Of a stretch of DNA of 64,000 bases, positions 33,876 to 43,762 are shown one piece after another. The position numbers and the translations under genes are program-made. Location of the stretch: the NCBI RefSeq assembly GCF_008056315.1, contig NZ_VRKQ01000008.1, forward strand, positions 576,957-640,956, given 5' to 3'. The notes below the pieces were generated by a model, which saw only the letters and a list, made by a program, of their open reading frames with translations, had not been told where the DNA came from and did not search any database. Every line of letters begins with the position of its first letter. The stretch's first letter is position 1. The DNA is from Seonamhaeicola maritimus. Lineage in GTDB: Bacteria; Bacteroidota; Bacteroidia; Flavobacteriales; Flavobacteriaceae.

Positions 33876-34334
33876 ATGGAAGAACAATTTATAGATTTTG
33901 ATAATTCACTCGGGCCTTGGCTAGGTAAAACCGTTAAGGTGATTCAGTATTATTTGCACAAGGGTTTCAAGGAGGCCGGATTAGACTTAACAAAAGAACA
34001 AATGATTGTTCTTAAAAGGTTGCATAGCCATGATGGGCTAAATCAAAATGAACTGGCTCTTTTAGTTTTAAGAGATAAATCATCACTGGCACGATTACTT
34101 TCAAAAATGGAGCGCAAAAATTATATAATAAAAGTACAATGTACTGATGACAAGCGTTGCAATAATCTTTTTCTAACCGATGTAGGGAGGGAGGTTTTTA
34201 AAAAAACCAGACCAATTATTAACGAGATTATAAATAAAATAGAAACGGATGTTTCAAAAGAAGAGAAACAAATAATGATTTCTGTTTTAAAGAAAATACA
34301 ATCAAATTTTGGGGAGTCCTTCTCTACAATATAA
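33876..34334 (+). CDS. MarR-family transcriptional regulator
   Basis: A 152-residue winged-helix regulator, first gene of an RND efflux operon. The MarR core is seen in LTKEQMIVLKRLHSHDGLNQNELALLVLRDKSSLARLLSKMERKNYI, followed by the wing VQCTDDKRCNNLFLT (residues about 88-102) and C-terminal dimer helices. The large palindrome just upstream points to autorepression, with release by a pump substrate as the expected logic. The adaptor gene begins 10 bases after the stop. Confidence 0.92.
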   Translation: MEEQFIDFDNSLGPWLGKTVKVIQYYLHKGFKEAGLDLTKEQMIVLKRLHSHDGLNQNELALLVLRDKSSLARLLSKMERKNYIIKVQCTDDKRCNNLFLTDVGREVFKKTRPIINEIINKIETDVSKEEKQIMISVLKKIQSNFGESFSTI

Positions 34335-34344
34335 CAAATCAAAG

Positions 34345-35460
34345 ATGAGAAAATTTATATCTATTGCCTTAGGAGTCTTATTATTAGCCTTAGCTGTTTT
34401 TATTGCTAAAAGTTTAATTGATAATAAAAAGAAACCAAAGCCTACATTTGAAAAAGTAGTAAAAACTGTTTTTGTAGAGGAAGTAATTAATGGAGAAATA
34501 CCAATTGTAATTACAACAAGCGGAAATTTAACAGCTAAAAACAAAATTGAATTGTTTGCTGAAGTTCAAGGTGTTTTAAAACAATCAACTAAAGATTTTA
34601 AGGCTGGTAATTCTTACTCCAAAGGAGAACATATTATCAGAATTAATAGTGATGAGTTCTATGCCAACTTGCAATCACAGAAAAGTAATTTTTATAACTT
34701 AATTACTGCTATAATGCCTGATATTAGATTGGATTATCCAAATGAATATATAAAATGGCAAACTTATCTCGTGGATTTTGATATTAACAAATCGATTCCA
34801 GAATTACCAAAAACAAGTTCTGAAAAAGAAAAGTATTTTATTTCTGGTAGAGGAATTAATACGGCCTACTACAATGTTAAAAACATGGAGGTTAAACTTG
34901 GTAAATACGACTTGAGGGCACCTTTTAAAGGCGTATTAACTGAGGCTTTGGTCACTCCCGGGACTTTGGTTAGAGTAGGGCAAAAATTGGGAGAGTTTAT
35001 AGATCCAAGTGTTTATGAAATGGAAGTGTCTGTTAATTCAGAGTTTGCCGATTTACTGCAGAAAGGAAATACAGTAACACTTCATAACCTAGAAAAAACT
35101 AAAGCGTATAAAGGAGAAGTTATTAGGATTAATGGAAAGGTGGATGCTATTTCTCAAACTATTAAAGCCTACATTAAAGTGACTCACAAAGATTTAAAAG
35201 AGGGTATGTATTTGGAGGCTAATTTAACAGCAAGGAGCGAAAGCAATGCTCTGGAGGTCTCAAGAAAATTATTAGTTGATAACAAACAATTATATGTTGT
35301 TAGAGATTCTGTTCTGGATCTTATTGATGTTAATCCTATTTATTTTTCAGCAGAACATGCCGTAATAAAAGGTGTAGAAAACGGCACACTTATACTTTCT
35401 AAACCTACACCAGGAGCTTATTCAGGAATGCAAGTAAAAATCTTTGAAGACAAGCAATAG
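34345..35460 (+). CDS. RND efflux periplasmic adaptor (HlyD/MFP family)
   Basis: A 371-residue membrane-fusion protein with one N-terminal anchor helix (about 3-20). It contains the barrel-sandwich halves (TASGNLTAKNKIELFAEVQGVLKQ type block; LRAPFKGVLTEALVTPGTLVRVGQKLGEF at about residues 187-215) and a beta-barrel part (VTLHNLEKTKAYKGEVIRINGKVD). The frame is open a little further upstream, but the ATG at 34345 gives a normal signal anchor and avoids overlap with marR. It links the pump to the TolC-type channel. Confidence 0.9.
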   Translation: MRKFISIALGVLLLALAVFIAKSLIDNKKKPKPTFEKVVKTVFVEEVINGEIPIVITTSGNLTAKNKIELFAEVQGVLKQSTKDFKAGNSYSKGEHIIRINSDEFYANLQSQKSNFYNLITAIMPDIRLDYPNEYIKWQTYLVDFDINKSIPELPKTSSEKEKYFISGRGINTAYYNVKNMEVKLGKYDLRAPFKGVLTEALVTPGTLVRVGQKLGEFIDPSVYEMEVSVNSEFADLLQKGNTVTLHNLEKTKAYKGEVIRINGKVDAISQTIKAYIKVTHKDLKEGMYLEANLTARSESNALEVSRKLLVDNKQLYVVRDSVLDLIDVNPIYFSAEHAVIKGVENGTLILSKPTPGAYSGMQVKIFEDKQ

Positions 35461-35463
35461 ATC

Positions 35464-38400
35464 ATGAAAAAACTCATAAGTTATTTTATAAAATACCCTG
35501 TTGCAGTTAATGTATTAATTTTTGCATTTGTGATTTTTGGTTTTATTGGTGTGAAATCTATAAAATCTTCCTTTTTTCCATTAACTGATTCCCAATTAAT
35601 ACGAATAAACCTTACTTACCTAGGAGCTTCTCCTATGGAAATGGAAGAGGGTGTTGTTCTTAAAATTGAAGACAATCTTAAAGGAATTGTTGGAGTAGAA
35701 CGGGTTACATCGGTGTCTCAGGAAAATGCTGCAATTATTAACGTTGAGACCGAAAAAGGAAAAAATATTGATGTTGTTTTAACCGATGTTAAGAATGCTG
35801 TAGATAGAGTGCCATCTTTTCCAAGTGGTATGGAGCCTCCAGTAATTGCTAAAGTTGAAAGTGTTAGACCAACTATTAGTATGACTTTAAGTGGGGAGAA
35901 TATTCCATTGGTAACATTAAAACAATATGCTAGAACTGTTGAAAATGATTTAAGAGGTATACCCGGAATTTCTCAAGTTACTATTTCTGGGTTTCCTGAA
36001 GAGGAAATTGCGGTTTCTGTGCGAGAAAATGATTTGAGAGCTTATAATTTGTCTTTTCAAGATGTTGCAAATGCTGTAAGTAATACAAATATTTTAATTA
36101 CTGGAGGAAATATAAAAACCGATGAAGAAGATTATTTAATTAGAGCAAGTAATAGGTCATATTACAGTAATGAACTTTATAATATTATAGTTAGGGCAGA
36201 ACCTAATGGGAATATTATTAGGTTAAAAGATGTTGCAGATGTAAAAGATGCTTGGTCTGAAACTCCCGAGAGAAGCTTTTTTAATGGTAAAAAAGCCATT
36301 GATATAACGGTGAGTAATACCAATAGTGAGGACTTATTAGTTTCGGCTGATGATGTAAAAAAATACCTTGATAAATTTAATCAACTATATGATAATGTAC
36401 AATTAGATATTTCTAGTGACCAGTCCATCACCTTGAATCAAAGGACGGATTTATTAGTAGAAAATGCTATAATGGGAGTGCTTCTAGTTTTACTGTTTTT
36501 AGCCATATTTTTGAATGCACGTTTAGCTTTATGGGTGGCAGTAGGAATCCCAATTTCCTTCTTTGGTATGTTCATTTTTGCTGCCCAAATGGGTGTTACA
36601 ATTAATGTGCTATCACTTTTCGGAATGATAATCGTTATCGGTATCCTTGTAGATGATGGTATTGTTATTGGTGAAAATATTTATCATCATTATGAACAAG
36701 GAAAGTCACCAATTAAAGCTGCTATTGATGGTACCATTGAAGTTTTGCCACCAGTTGTTTCCGCTTTGTTAACCACCATGATTGCCTTTTCAACGTTTTT
36801 CTTTTTAGACGGAAGAGTTGGAGATTTTTTTGGAGAAGTTTCTACGGTTGTTATTTTGACTTTATTAGTTTCTATGGTTGAAGCACTAATTATTCTTCCC
36901 GCTCATGTTGCGCATTCAAAAGCACTTCAACGCGAAAATAGAAAGCCAAATAAATTAAATGCATTTTTTATTAAGCTAAATAAGGGCGCTGATAAATATT
37001 TAAACTCTTTTAGAGACAACTATTATGTGCCATTTTTACGCTTCTTTTTAAAGCATAAGTTCTTAGGGTTTGCCATTCCAATTGCCTTATTTGTTTTTAG
37101 TATTGGTGCTCTTGGTGGTGGCATTGTTGGTACATCATTCTTTCCTAGAGTTGCAAGTGATACTGTTTCAATAAGTTTAAAAATGCCTCAAGGAACAAAT
37201 GAAATGATTACAGACTCTATTATTTCTGATATTGAGGAAAAAGTTTGGGAAGTAAATGAGCAATATGATAAAAACCTATTTGATAATGAACCCGTTGTTC
37301 GAAATGTTATTAAAAGTATTGGCCCAGGAACATCAAATGCTAAGTTAACTGTAAACTTATTACCTGGTGAATTAAGAGGTGAATTATCATCTCAAGAAAT
37401 AACAGGTAAAATCAGAAATAAAGTTGGGCGAGTGTTAGGTGTTGAAAGTTTAACTTTTGGTTCTGGTACTAACTTTGGAGGCAGTCCTGTTGCAGTTTCC
37501 TTATTAGGAAATAACATAGAGGAGCTTAAGGCTGCTAAAGACGAATTGAAAGCTCAATTAACCTCAATTCCAATATTGAAAGATATTTCAGATAATGACC
37601 CCGCTGGAATAAAGGAAATTCAAATTCAGTTAAAAGATAAGGCATATATTTTAGGTTTAAATCTTCAGAGCGTGATGAGTCAAGTAAGATCCGGTTTTTT
37701 CGGATTTCAAGCGCAACGTTTTCAGCGTGGACAGGATGAAATTAGAGTTTGGGTTCGTTATAAAAAAGAAGACCGATCATCAATCAAAGATTTAGATGAT
37801 ATGTGGATTAATACGCCATTAGGAAGCAAAGTGCCATTTTCTGAAATAGCAACCTATAAAATTGAGCGAGGTGATGTAGCAATTAATCACTTAGAAGGAC
37901 AAAGGGAAATTCAAATAACAGCTGATTTAAAATCTTTGGATGATAGTGCTTCTGATATTTTGGACAACATTAGAGAAAACATTATGCCAGAGATATCATC
38001 TAAATATCCAACAGTTTCTGCACTTTATGAGGGTCAGAATAGAGAGGCTTCTAAAGTTATGAATTCTGCAAAGTTTGTGGGACCAATTATTTTACTGTTA
38101 ATATATATTGTTATAGCCTTTACCTTCAGAACATATAGTCAGCCACTAATACTAATGTTAATGATTCCATTTAGTTTAATAGGTGTTGTTTTGGGGCATT
38201 TTGTTCATGGATTTATGATTAACATATTATCATGGTTAGGAATTATAGCATTACTTGGTATTATGGTAAATGACGGACTTGTTTTAATTGGAAAGTTTAA
38301 TAATTACCTACGAGAAGGTATGCCTTTTAATGAGGCATTAGTACAAGCAGGGAAATCTCGTTTCAGGGCTATATTTCTAACATCATTAACAACTATAGCT

Positions 38401-38646
38401 GGTTTAGCTCCCTTATTATTAGAAGGTAGTTTACAAGCACAATTTTTAAAACCTATGGCCATAGCTATTTCATACGGAATTGGTATTGCTACTGTATTAA
38501 CCCTTGTACTTCTGCCGTTAATGCTATCTGTTTCAAATTCTATTAAGGTTTTTATTAAGTGGATGATAACAGGAGAAAATGTAACAAATGAAGAAGTTGA
38601 AAGAGCTATTATTGAATCAAATAATGAAAACGATGATTTACACTAA
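35464..38646 (+). CDS. RND-family efflux permease (AcrB/HAE type)
   Basis: A 1060-residue inner-membrane proton-driven pump with the usual duplicated topology: TM1 at about 10-27, a large periplasmic loop, TM2-6 at about 335-470, TM7 at about 535, a second loop and TM8-12 at about 870-1030. The proton-relay acid pair lies in ILVDDGIVIGENIYHH (about 395-410). Divergence from classical drug pumps does not let me name the substrate. It starts 3 bases after the adaptor stop and overlaps the channel gene. Confidence 0.94.
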   Translation: MKKLISYFIKYPVAVNVLIFAFVIFGFIGVKSIKSSFFPLTDSQLIRINLTYLGASPMEMEEGVVLKIEDNLKGIVGVERVTSVSQENAAIINVETEKGKNIDVVLTDVKNAVDRVPSFPSGMEPPVIAKVESVRPTISMTLSGENIPLVTLKQYARTVENDLRGIPGISQVTISGFPEEEIAVSVRENDLRAYNLSFQDVANAVSNTNILITGGNIKTDEEDYLIRASNRSYYSNELYNIIVRAEPNGNIIRLKDVADVKDAWSETPERSFFNGKKAIDITVSNTNSEDLLVSADDVKKYLDKFNQLYDNVQLDISSDQSITLNQRTDLLVENAIMGVLLVLLFLAIFLNARLALWVAVGIPISFFGMFIFAAQMGVTINVLSLFGMIIVIGILVDDGIVIGENIYHHYEQGKSPIKAAIDGTIEVLPPVVSALLTTMIAFSTFFFLDGRVGDFFGEVSTVVILTLLVSMVEALIILPAHVAHSKALQRENRKPNKLNAFFIKLNKGADKYLNSFRDNYYVPFLRFFLKHKFLGFAIPIALFVFSIGALGGGIVGTSFFPRVASDTVSISLKMPQGTNEMITDSIISDIEEKVWEVNEQYDKNLFDNEPVVRNVIKSIGPGTSNAKLTVNLLPGELRGELSSQEITGKIRNKVGRVLGVESLTFGSGTNFGGSPVAVSLLGNNIEELKAAKDELKAQLTSIPILKDISDNDPAGIKEIQIQLKDKAYILGLNLQSVMSQVRSGFFGFQAQRFQRGQDEIRVWVRYKKEDRSSIKDLDDMWINTPLGSKVPFSEIATYKIERGDVAINHLEGQREIQITADLKSLDDSASDILDNIRENIMPEISSKYPTVSALYEGQNREASKVMNSAKFVGPIILLLIYIVIAFTFRTYSQPLILMLMIPFSLIGVVLGHFVHGFMINILSWLGIIALLGIMVNDGLVLIGKFNNYLREGMPFNEALVQAGKSRFRAIFLTSLTTIAGLAPLLLEGSLQAQFLKPMAIAISYGIGIATVLTLVLLPLMLSVSNSIKVFIKWMITGENVTNEEVERAIIESNNENDDLH

Positions 38647-39952
38647 AAAAATATTATATATAGTACTAATTTTAGGTGTTCAATATACTTTTGGGCAAAA
38701 CCTCCTAACCAAAAAAGAAGCTTTAGAAATTGCGCTTGAGAATAATTACGGCGTTAAAATTGCCAACAATAATTTGGAGATTGCCAAAAACAATTCTAGC
38801 GTTTACAATTCAGGTTATTTACCAACTATATCTGCTAACGCAGGAGCTAATTATAATAACAGTAACCAAGAAATTGAGCAACAAAGTGGAGATGTAATAA
38901 GTGTTGACGGTGCAGAAACAAAAAGTTATAATGCATCTTTAAATTTGAACTATACATTGTTTGATGGTTTAGGTAGAAAATATAATTATCAACAATTAAA
39001 AGAAACTTATAATCTAACAGAATTTCAGGCACGTGAGACAATTGAAAATATGCATTTACAGTTGTTTAATGTGTATTTTCAAATTGCAAGATTATCTGAA
39101 AACACCAGAAATTTAAAAGAAACTTTAGAAGTTTCTAAACAACGACTTCAGCGTGCAAAATATCAGTATGAGTATGGGCAATCTACCAAGTTAGAACTGT
39201 TAAATGCTGAGGTAGATGTAAATAATGATAGTATTAATTACATCTCTACAAAACAGATATATTTGAACGCTAAACGCGATTTAAATATAGTTTTAGGAAC
39301 AAATACCAATACAGATTATAACGTGGAAACGGATGTGGATTTTATTGCTTTAATTTCTTTTGAAGAATTGCTAGCCAAAGCTCATGAGAATAATGTGATT
39401 TTAATTCAAAATGAAAAAAACATAGCTATAAGCGAATTCAATATTAAGATTAATAAATCTAGTTTTCTTCCTAAAGTCAATTTGACGAGTTCTTATGGTT
39501 GGAATAAAAGTATTAATCCAGCTACTTCATTTTTGGCAAGCTCTAATTTAACAGGGTTTAATGGAGGGCTAAATTTGTCATGGAATCTTTTTGATGGGGG
39601 GTCATCAAAGACTAGGTTAGCGAATGCTAAAATTGCTTTGGAGAATCAAAAAATACTTCAAGAACAACAAATTGAAACCTTAGACAATACTTTAAGGAAC
39701 ACTTACGAAACTTATAATAATTCACTTTTTATATTTGAGTCACAAACACAAAATGTAGCTACAAATCAGAATAACTTTGAAAGAACACAAGAACGTTATA
39801 AACTTGGACAAGTATCTTCGATAGAATTTCGTCAAGCTCAAATAAATCTTTTGAACTCACAAACAGCAATGAATAATGCTAAATATGAAGCTAAATTAGT
39901 TGAATTAGAACTATTGCAGCTCGCCGGAGAATTGTTGAATATTAATTTCTAA
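38624..39952 (+). CDS. TolC-family outer membrane efflux channel
   Basis: About 442 residues with signal peptide (IYTKKILYIVLILGVQYTFGQ) and two repeats of the outer membrane efflux protein domain; heptad-rich helices such as LKETLEVSKQRLQRAKYQYEYGQSTKLELLNAEVDVNN recur near residues 155-195 and 365-410. Start choice: ATG at 38624 is preferred (38633 is also possible), since the 38588 start would add a charged non-signal leader. It overlaps the pump gene's end and completes the tripartite system. Confidence 0.9.
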   Translation: MKTMIYTKKILYIVLILGVQYTFGQNLLTKKEALEIALENNYGVKIANNNLEIAKNNSSVYNSGYLPTISANAGANYNNSNQEIEQQSGDVISVDGAETKSYNASLNLNYTLFDGLGRKYNYQQLKETYNLTEFQARETIENMHLQLFNVYFQIARLSENTRNLKETLEVSKQRLQRAKYQYEYGQSTKLELLNAEVDVNNDSINYISTKQIYLNAKRDLNIVLGTNTNTDYNVETDVDFIALISFEELLAKAHENNVILIQNEKNIAISEFNIKINKSSFLPKVNLTSSYGWNKSINPATSFLASSNLTGFNGGLNLSWNLFDGGSSKTRLANAKIALENQKILQEQQIETLDNTLRNTYETYNNSLFIFESQTQNVATNQNNFERTQERYKLGQVSSIEFRQAQINLLNSQTAMNNAKYEAKLVELELLQLAGELLNINF

Positions 39953-39975
39953 AAGGAAGTGTTAATCGTATGGAA

Positions 39976-40428
39976 TCAAACTCCAAACTGCCTTAAGTGA
40001 TGATCTAAATGTTTGTACTGTGCCTTTCCCCATTGTTCTTTGGAGAGGTTGCCAAAAAGTGGGTGAGCAGCCCAATCAGTTTTATCATTTAAAGAATGAA
40101 ATTCATTTACAAGAGTTTGTAAACGTTCCTTTTCTGTTTTAAATTCAGGATTATCTCTAACTACATATTCGGGAGCTGTTGGAATGCCTTCTTTCCATGG
40201 TTTGTTATTGTAAAGACTTGATTTAAAAAGCTTAAAAATCATTTTTTTCATAAACCCAAGATTAGCGCTGAGTTCTTTTGTACCCATGGCAACTTCAATA
40301 GGTCGATGGCAATGTTTTACCATTTGACTTACACTCATTTTACCCCAATGAGGCTTGTTGCTGACTTTCAATTTATTTATTCTATTTAGAATTTCTTTGT
40401 GAGTATCTGCCTCAAACAATGATTTCAT
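39976..40428 (-). CDS. DUF1569 (DinB-like) protein
   Basis: A 150-residue cytosolic protein. The start at 40428 (MKSLFEADTHKEIL) is chosen because the family begins there and upstream residues would run into the radC promoter area. WGKMSVSQMVKHCHRPIEVAMG (about 28-49) and the C-terminal KAQYKHLDHHLRQFGV carry the histidines that form the metal site in the DinB fold. Function is unknown, possibly thiol- or stress-related. Convergent with the TolC gene. Confidence 0.82.
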   Translation of the reverse strand: MKSLFEADTHKEILNRINKLKVSNKPHWGKMSVSQMVKHCHRPIEVAMGTKELSANLGFMKKMIFKLFKSSLYNNKPWKEGIPTAPEYVVRDNPEFKTEKERLQTLVNEFHSLNDKTDWAAHPLFGNLSKEQWGKAQYKHLDHHLRQFGV

Positions 40429-40481
40429 AGTAAATCTTAATTTAAATTGCACCTGAAATTTACAATATTTATCTTTAGCAG

Positions 40482-41180
40482 ATGGCAGAAAACAAGGCTT
40501 CTTTTTCAATAAAAAATTGGTCGCAAGATGATCAACCCAGAGAGAAACTTCTATACAAAGGAAAAGTAGCCTTAAGTGATGCAGAATTAGTTGCTATCTT
40601 AATAGGTTCTGGTAACAGAGAGGAAAGTGCCGTAGCTTTATGCATGCGAATTTTAGCTAGCGTTGATAATAATTTAAGTGAGTTAGGAAAACTTTCGGTA
40701 AAGCAATTAATGGAGTTTAAAGGTATTGGAGAGGCAAAGGCTATTACCATTTCAGCTGCAATGGAATTAGGCAGACGACGTAGAGGTGAGGAAGCTTTGG
40801 AGAAAAAGAAAATCACGTCCAGCATTTCTGTTTTTGAGCTCATGCAACCAGTAATTGGAGAGTTGCAACATGAAGAATTCTGGATAATTTATTTAAACAA
40901 CTCCAACAAGGTTATTCAAAAAAATCAATTAAGCAAAGGTGGTATTACAGGTACTTTGGTTGATGTGCGTTTGGTGCTTAAAAATGCTTTGGAGGTTGGT
41001 GCCACAGGATTAATATTAGCACATAATCATCCTTCAGGAACTTTAAAACCAAGTGAGGCAGATAAACAAATTACCGCTAAACTGAAAAATGCTGCTCAAA
41101 GTTTAGATATTAAGGTATTAGATCATTTAATAATTACCGAAAACGCCTATTTTAGTTTTGCGGACGAAAACATACTGTAA
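40482..41180 (+). CDS. radC: RadC family JAB/MPN metalloprotein
   Basis: A 232-residue protein. It has an N-terminal helix-hairpin-helix-like region (LSVKQLMEFKGIGEAKAITISAAMELGRR) and a JAB1/MPN-like domain with the metal motif HNHPSGTLKPSEAD (about 185-198) and the upstream Glu in the LQHEEFWIIYLN strand. RadC was once linked to DNA repair, but its true activity is unsettled. The next gene begins directly after its stop codon. Confidence 0.93.
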   Translation: MAENKASFSIKNWSQDDQPREKLLYKGKVALSDAELVAILIGSGNREESAVALCMRILASVDNNLSELGKLSVKQLMEFKGIGEAKAITISAAMELGRRRRGEEALEKKKITSSISVFELMQPVIGELQHEEFWIIYLNNSNKVIQKNQLSKGGITGTLVDVRLVLKNALEVGATGLILAHNHPSGTLKPSEADKQITAKLKNAAQSLDIKVLDHLIITENAYFSFADENIL

Positions 41181-42482
41181 ATGCTTCTAGTTTATACCCA
41201 TCAAATATCACCTCGAGTCAGATATGTTTTTAAGCATATTTGTAGTAGAATATTAGGGGTTGAAATTGATTTCACTACTAAAATTGAAAAGTTTATTGCT
41301 CATGGTAGTTTAAAAATGTCATATACCAAACAACAACTTGGTAACGAGTTTTTTATAAAAAGCCATGATATGATGTTTGAGCAAGGGCTATCAGATATTG
41401 AGGTTCATGTTCAAGATTGGGATAATACAAAAGGATTCTTTTCTATTGGAGATAAAGGGGGCTTGCCTTTTGATATTTTTGCGTCTTCATTTTATTTATT
41501 GTCTAGATATGAAGAATATTTACCGCATGTAAAAGATGAGTATGGTCGTTTTACGGCTACCCAAAGTTTAGCCTATAAGCATGATTTTTTACATCAACCT
41601 GTTGTTGATATTTGGGCATACAAATTTAAGGAAGCCTTACAGAAACAATTTCCCGATTTTGAATTCCCCACTAGAAATTATTGTATCAAACCTATTATAG
41701 ATGTTCCAAGTGCTTATGACTATAAGTTAAAAGGTATAATGCGTACCATAGGCGGAACAATTAAAGATCTCTTTCAGCTTAGATTTAGAAGTTTATATCT
41801 GCGTTTTATGGTGCTTTTAGGTTTTAAACATGATCCTTATGATACTTTCAAGTATATTATTAATAGGCAGAAATCAAGTGAGTTTAAGTTTCTGTTTTTC
41901 TTTCTAATTGGCGATTATTCAACTTATGATAAGGGTATTAATCCCAATAAAAAGAGTTTTGTTTCACTCATAAAACATGTGGCAGATTATTGTAATGTTG
42001 GGTTGAAGACTTCTTTTTTCGCCATTGATAATATTGATGTTTTAAAAAAAGAAAAAAATCGAATGGAAGATATTTTAAATAATCCTTTACAATCTTCTAG
42101 ACAGTCTTTTTCAAAGCTTAACCTTCCAGAGTCATATAGAAATTTAATCGACCTAGAAATTAAAGAAGATTATACTATGGGCTATGTAAATCATATTGGT
42201 TTTAGGGCAGGTTCTTGTACACCGTTTTTCTTTTATGATTTAGATTATGAAATTCAAACGCCATTAAAAATTTGTTCATATCAGTTGATGGACTATGCTT
42301 TGTTAAAAAACAAATCGTTATTGGATAAAAAGAAGGTCTTAAATGAAACTATTAGAGAAATAAAACAAGTAAACGGTGAATTTGTAGCGGTTTTTCATAA
42401 TTATACTTTTTCTGAATTAGAAAGATGGGATGGTTTCAAAGAATTGTTTAATATTATTTTAGATTCCGCCAATGAAAGTTAA
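41181..42482 (+). CDS. Polysaccharide-deacetylase-like protein with DUF7033-type N-terminus
   Basis: A 433-residue protein common in Bacteroidota. The first about 140 residues (VYTHQISPRVRYVFKHICSRILG; SSFYLLSRYEEYLPHVKDEYGRF) form the N-terminal module, and the second half resembles the NodB/deacetylase barrel (INPNKKSFVSLIKHVADYC; MGYVNHIGFRAGSCTPFFFYDL, where a metal-binding His would lie). The canonical catalytic Asp-His motif is not clear, so activity is uncertain. The ATG abuts the radC stop. Confidence 0.75.
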   Translation: MLLVYTHQISPRVRYVFKHICSRILGVEIDFTTKIEKFIAHGSLKMSYTKQQLGNEFFIKSHDMMFEQGLSDIEVHVQDWDNTKGFFSIGDKGGLPFDIFASSFYLLSRYEEYLPHVKDEYGRFTATQSLAYKHDFLHQPVVDIWAYKFKEALQKQFPDFEFPTRNYCIKPIIDVPSAYDYKLKGIMRTIGGTIKDLFQLRFRSLYLRFMVLLGFKHDPYDTFKYIINRQKSSEFKFLFFFLIGDYSTYDKGINPNKKSFVSLIKHVADYCNVGLKTSFFAIDNIDVLKKEKNRMEDILNNPLQSSRQSFSKLNLPESYRNLIDLEIKEDYTMGYVNHIGFRAGSCTPFFFYDLDYEIQTPLKICSYQLMDYALLKNKSLLDKKKVLNETIREIKQVNGEFVAVFHNYTFSELERWDGFKELFNIILDSANES

Positions 42483-43158
42483 TGGTATAACAGATATTTT
42501 TTTCGATTTAGATCATACGCTATGGGATTTTGATAGAAATTCAGCACTCACGTTTGATAAGATTTTTAAACTCAATGAAATTGATCTTAAAATTGAAGAC
42601 TTTTTATTTCATTATGAACCTATTAATTTAAATTATTGGAAACTTTACAGAGAAGAAAGGATAGATAAAAAATCCTTACGTTTTGGTAGATTAAATGATG
42701 CCTTTTTGGCTATTGGTAAGCAAATAAATGAAGATTTAATTTTTAAACTTTCAGAAGATTATATAACTTATTTAACAACCTATAACTTTTTGTTTGAGAA
42801 CACCATTGAAGTATTAGCCTATTTAAAAAAACATTATAGTTTACACATAATTACAAATGGTTTTGAAGAGGTGCAACACAAGAAATTGTTAAAATCAAAT
42901 ATTAATGGGTTTTTCAATACGGTGACTAATTCCGAAATGGTGGGTGTCAAAAAACCAAATCCCAAAATTTTCAATTACGCCTTAGAAAAGGCAAATGCCA
43001 AGGCTGAAACGAGTGTTATGGTAGGTGATAGTTATGAAGCCGATATATTGGGAGCTAAAAATATAGGGATGGATGTTGTCTTTTTTAGTAATAACGGAGA
43101 CAATAAAACGGGAGTCAAACAAGTTAATAAGCTCATAGAGTTAAAGGAATACTTATAA
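42472..43158 (+). CDS. HAD hydrolase, YjjG-like nucleotidase
   Basis: A 228-residue haloacid dehalogenase phosphatase. Motif I is DIFFDLDHTLWDF (residues about 7-19, nucleophile Asp in DLDHT), motif II is the Thr/Asn of LHIITNGFEE (about 124-133), and motifs III/IV are VGVKKPNPKIF and MVGDSYEADILGAKNIGM. The cap and overall length match YjjG 5'-nucleotidases acting on dUMP or modified pyrimidines. It overlaps the preceding gene by 11 bases. Confidence 0.9.
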   Translation: MKVNGITDIFFDLDHTLWDFDRNSALTFDKIFKLNEIDLKIEDFLFHYEPINLNYWKLYREERIDKKSLRFGRLNDAFLAIGKQINEDLIFKLSEDYITYLTTYNFLFENTIEVLAYLKKHYSLHIITNGFEEVQHKKLLKSNINGFFNTVTNSEMVGVKKPNPKIFNYALEKANAKAETSVMVGDSYEADILGAKNIGMDVVFFSNNGDNKTGVKQVNKLIELKEYL

Positions 43159-43198
43159 ATTACGATTTTTTAATCAGGTGTTTTAACTCATAAGGCAA

Positions 43199-43762
43199 AT
43201 GAAAAAGAAAATATTATGTGTATGCTTAATTTCAGTGATATATAGTTTGGTTTTTAGTGCCTGCACTAAAGATGTTGATTTTAATCAAATTAATGATTTT
43301 GAAGTTTCGCCAGTTGTTGAGTCAAGTCTTATCTTCTTAAATGAGCCTGCAAACAAATTCTATAATAATGGTGTTGAATTAACAACTTTTCAAGATTCTG
43401 TAGCAATTAAAATTTTTAAGGATAAGTTCATTAAAGATCACTTAGTTAAAGCTGAGTTGGTTTTTGAAACCTCAAATAGTATTGACCGTGGATTTAATTT
43501 AAGAGTTGATTTCCTAACAGATACAAATACGCTCCAACATACTTTTAATTTTTCGGTGCCCGCATCTCCCACCAATTCAGTGTTAATATATAACTACACT
43601 GAGGTTTTTGAAGGTAATGAACTTTTAAGCCTATTAGCTACAGAAAAATTGCTTTTTACATTAAATCTGCAACCAGGAGAAGCTATAAATGAGAGTACTC
43701 TTGGAAGTATTCAATTGAAATCTAAAGGAATTTTTTATTTAAATATAGATAATACCTTATGA
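43199..43762 (+). CDS. Lipoprotein of unknown function
   Basis: A 187-residue protein with a signal peptide and lipobox VFSAC at Cys 21, so a lipoprotein. The rest is beta-rich with no recognised domain. It overlaps the next gene by 4 bases; that gene encodes a predicted outer membrane protein, suggesting that the two act together at the outer membrane. Confidence 0.72.
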   Translation: MKKKILCVCLISVIYSLVFSACTKDVDFNQINDFEVSPVVESSLIFLNEPANKFYNNGVELTTFQDSVAIKIFKDKFIKDHLVKAELVFETSNSIDRGFNLRVDFLTDTNTLQHTFNFSVPASPTNSVLIYNYTEVFEGNELLSLLATEKLLFTLNLQPGEAINESTLGSIQLKSKGIFYLNIDNTL

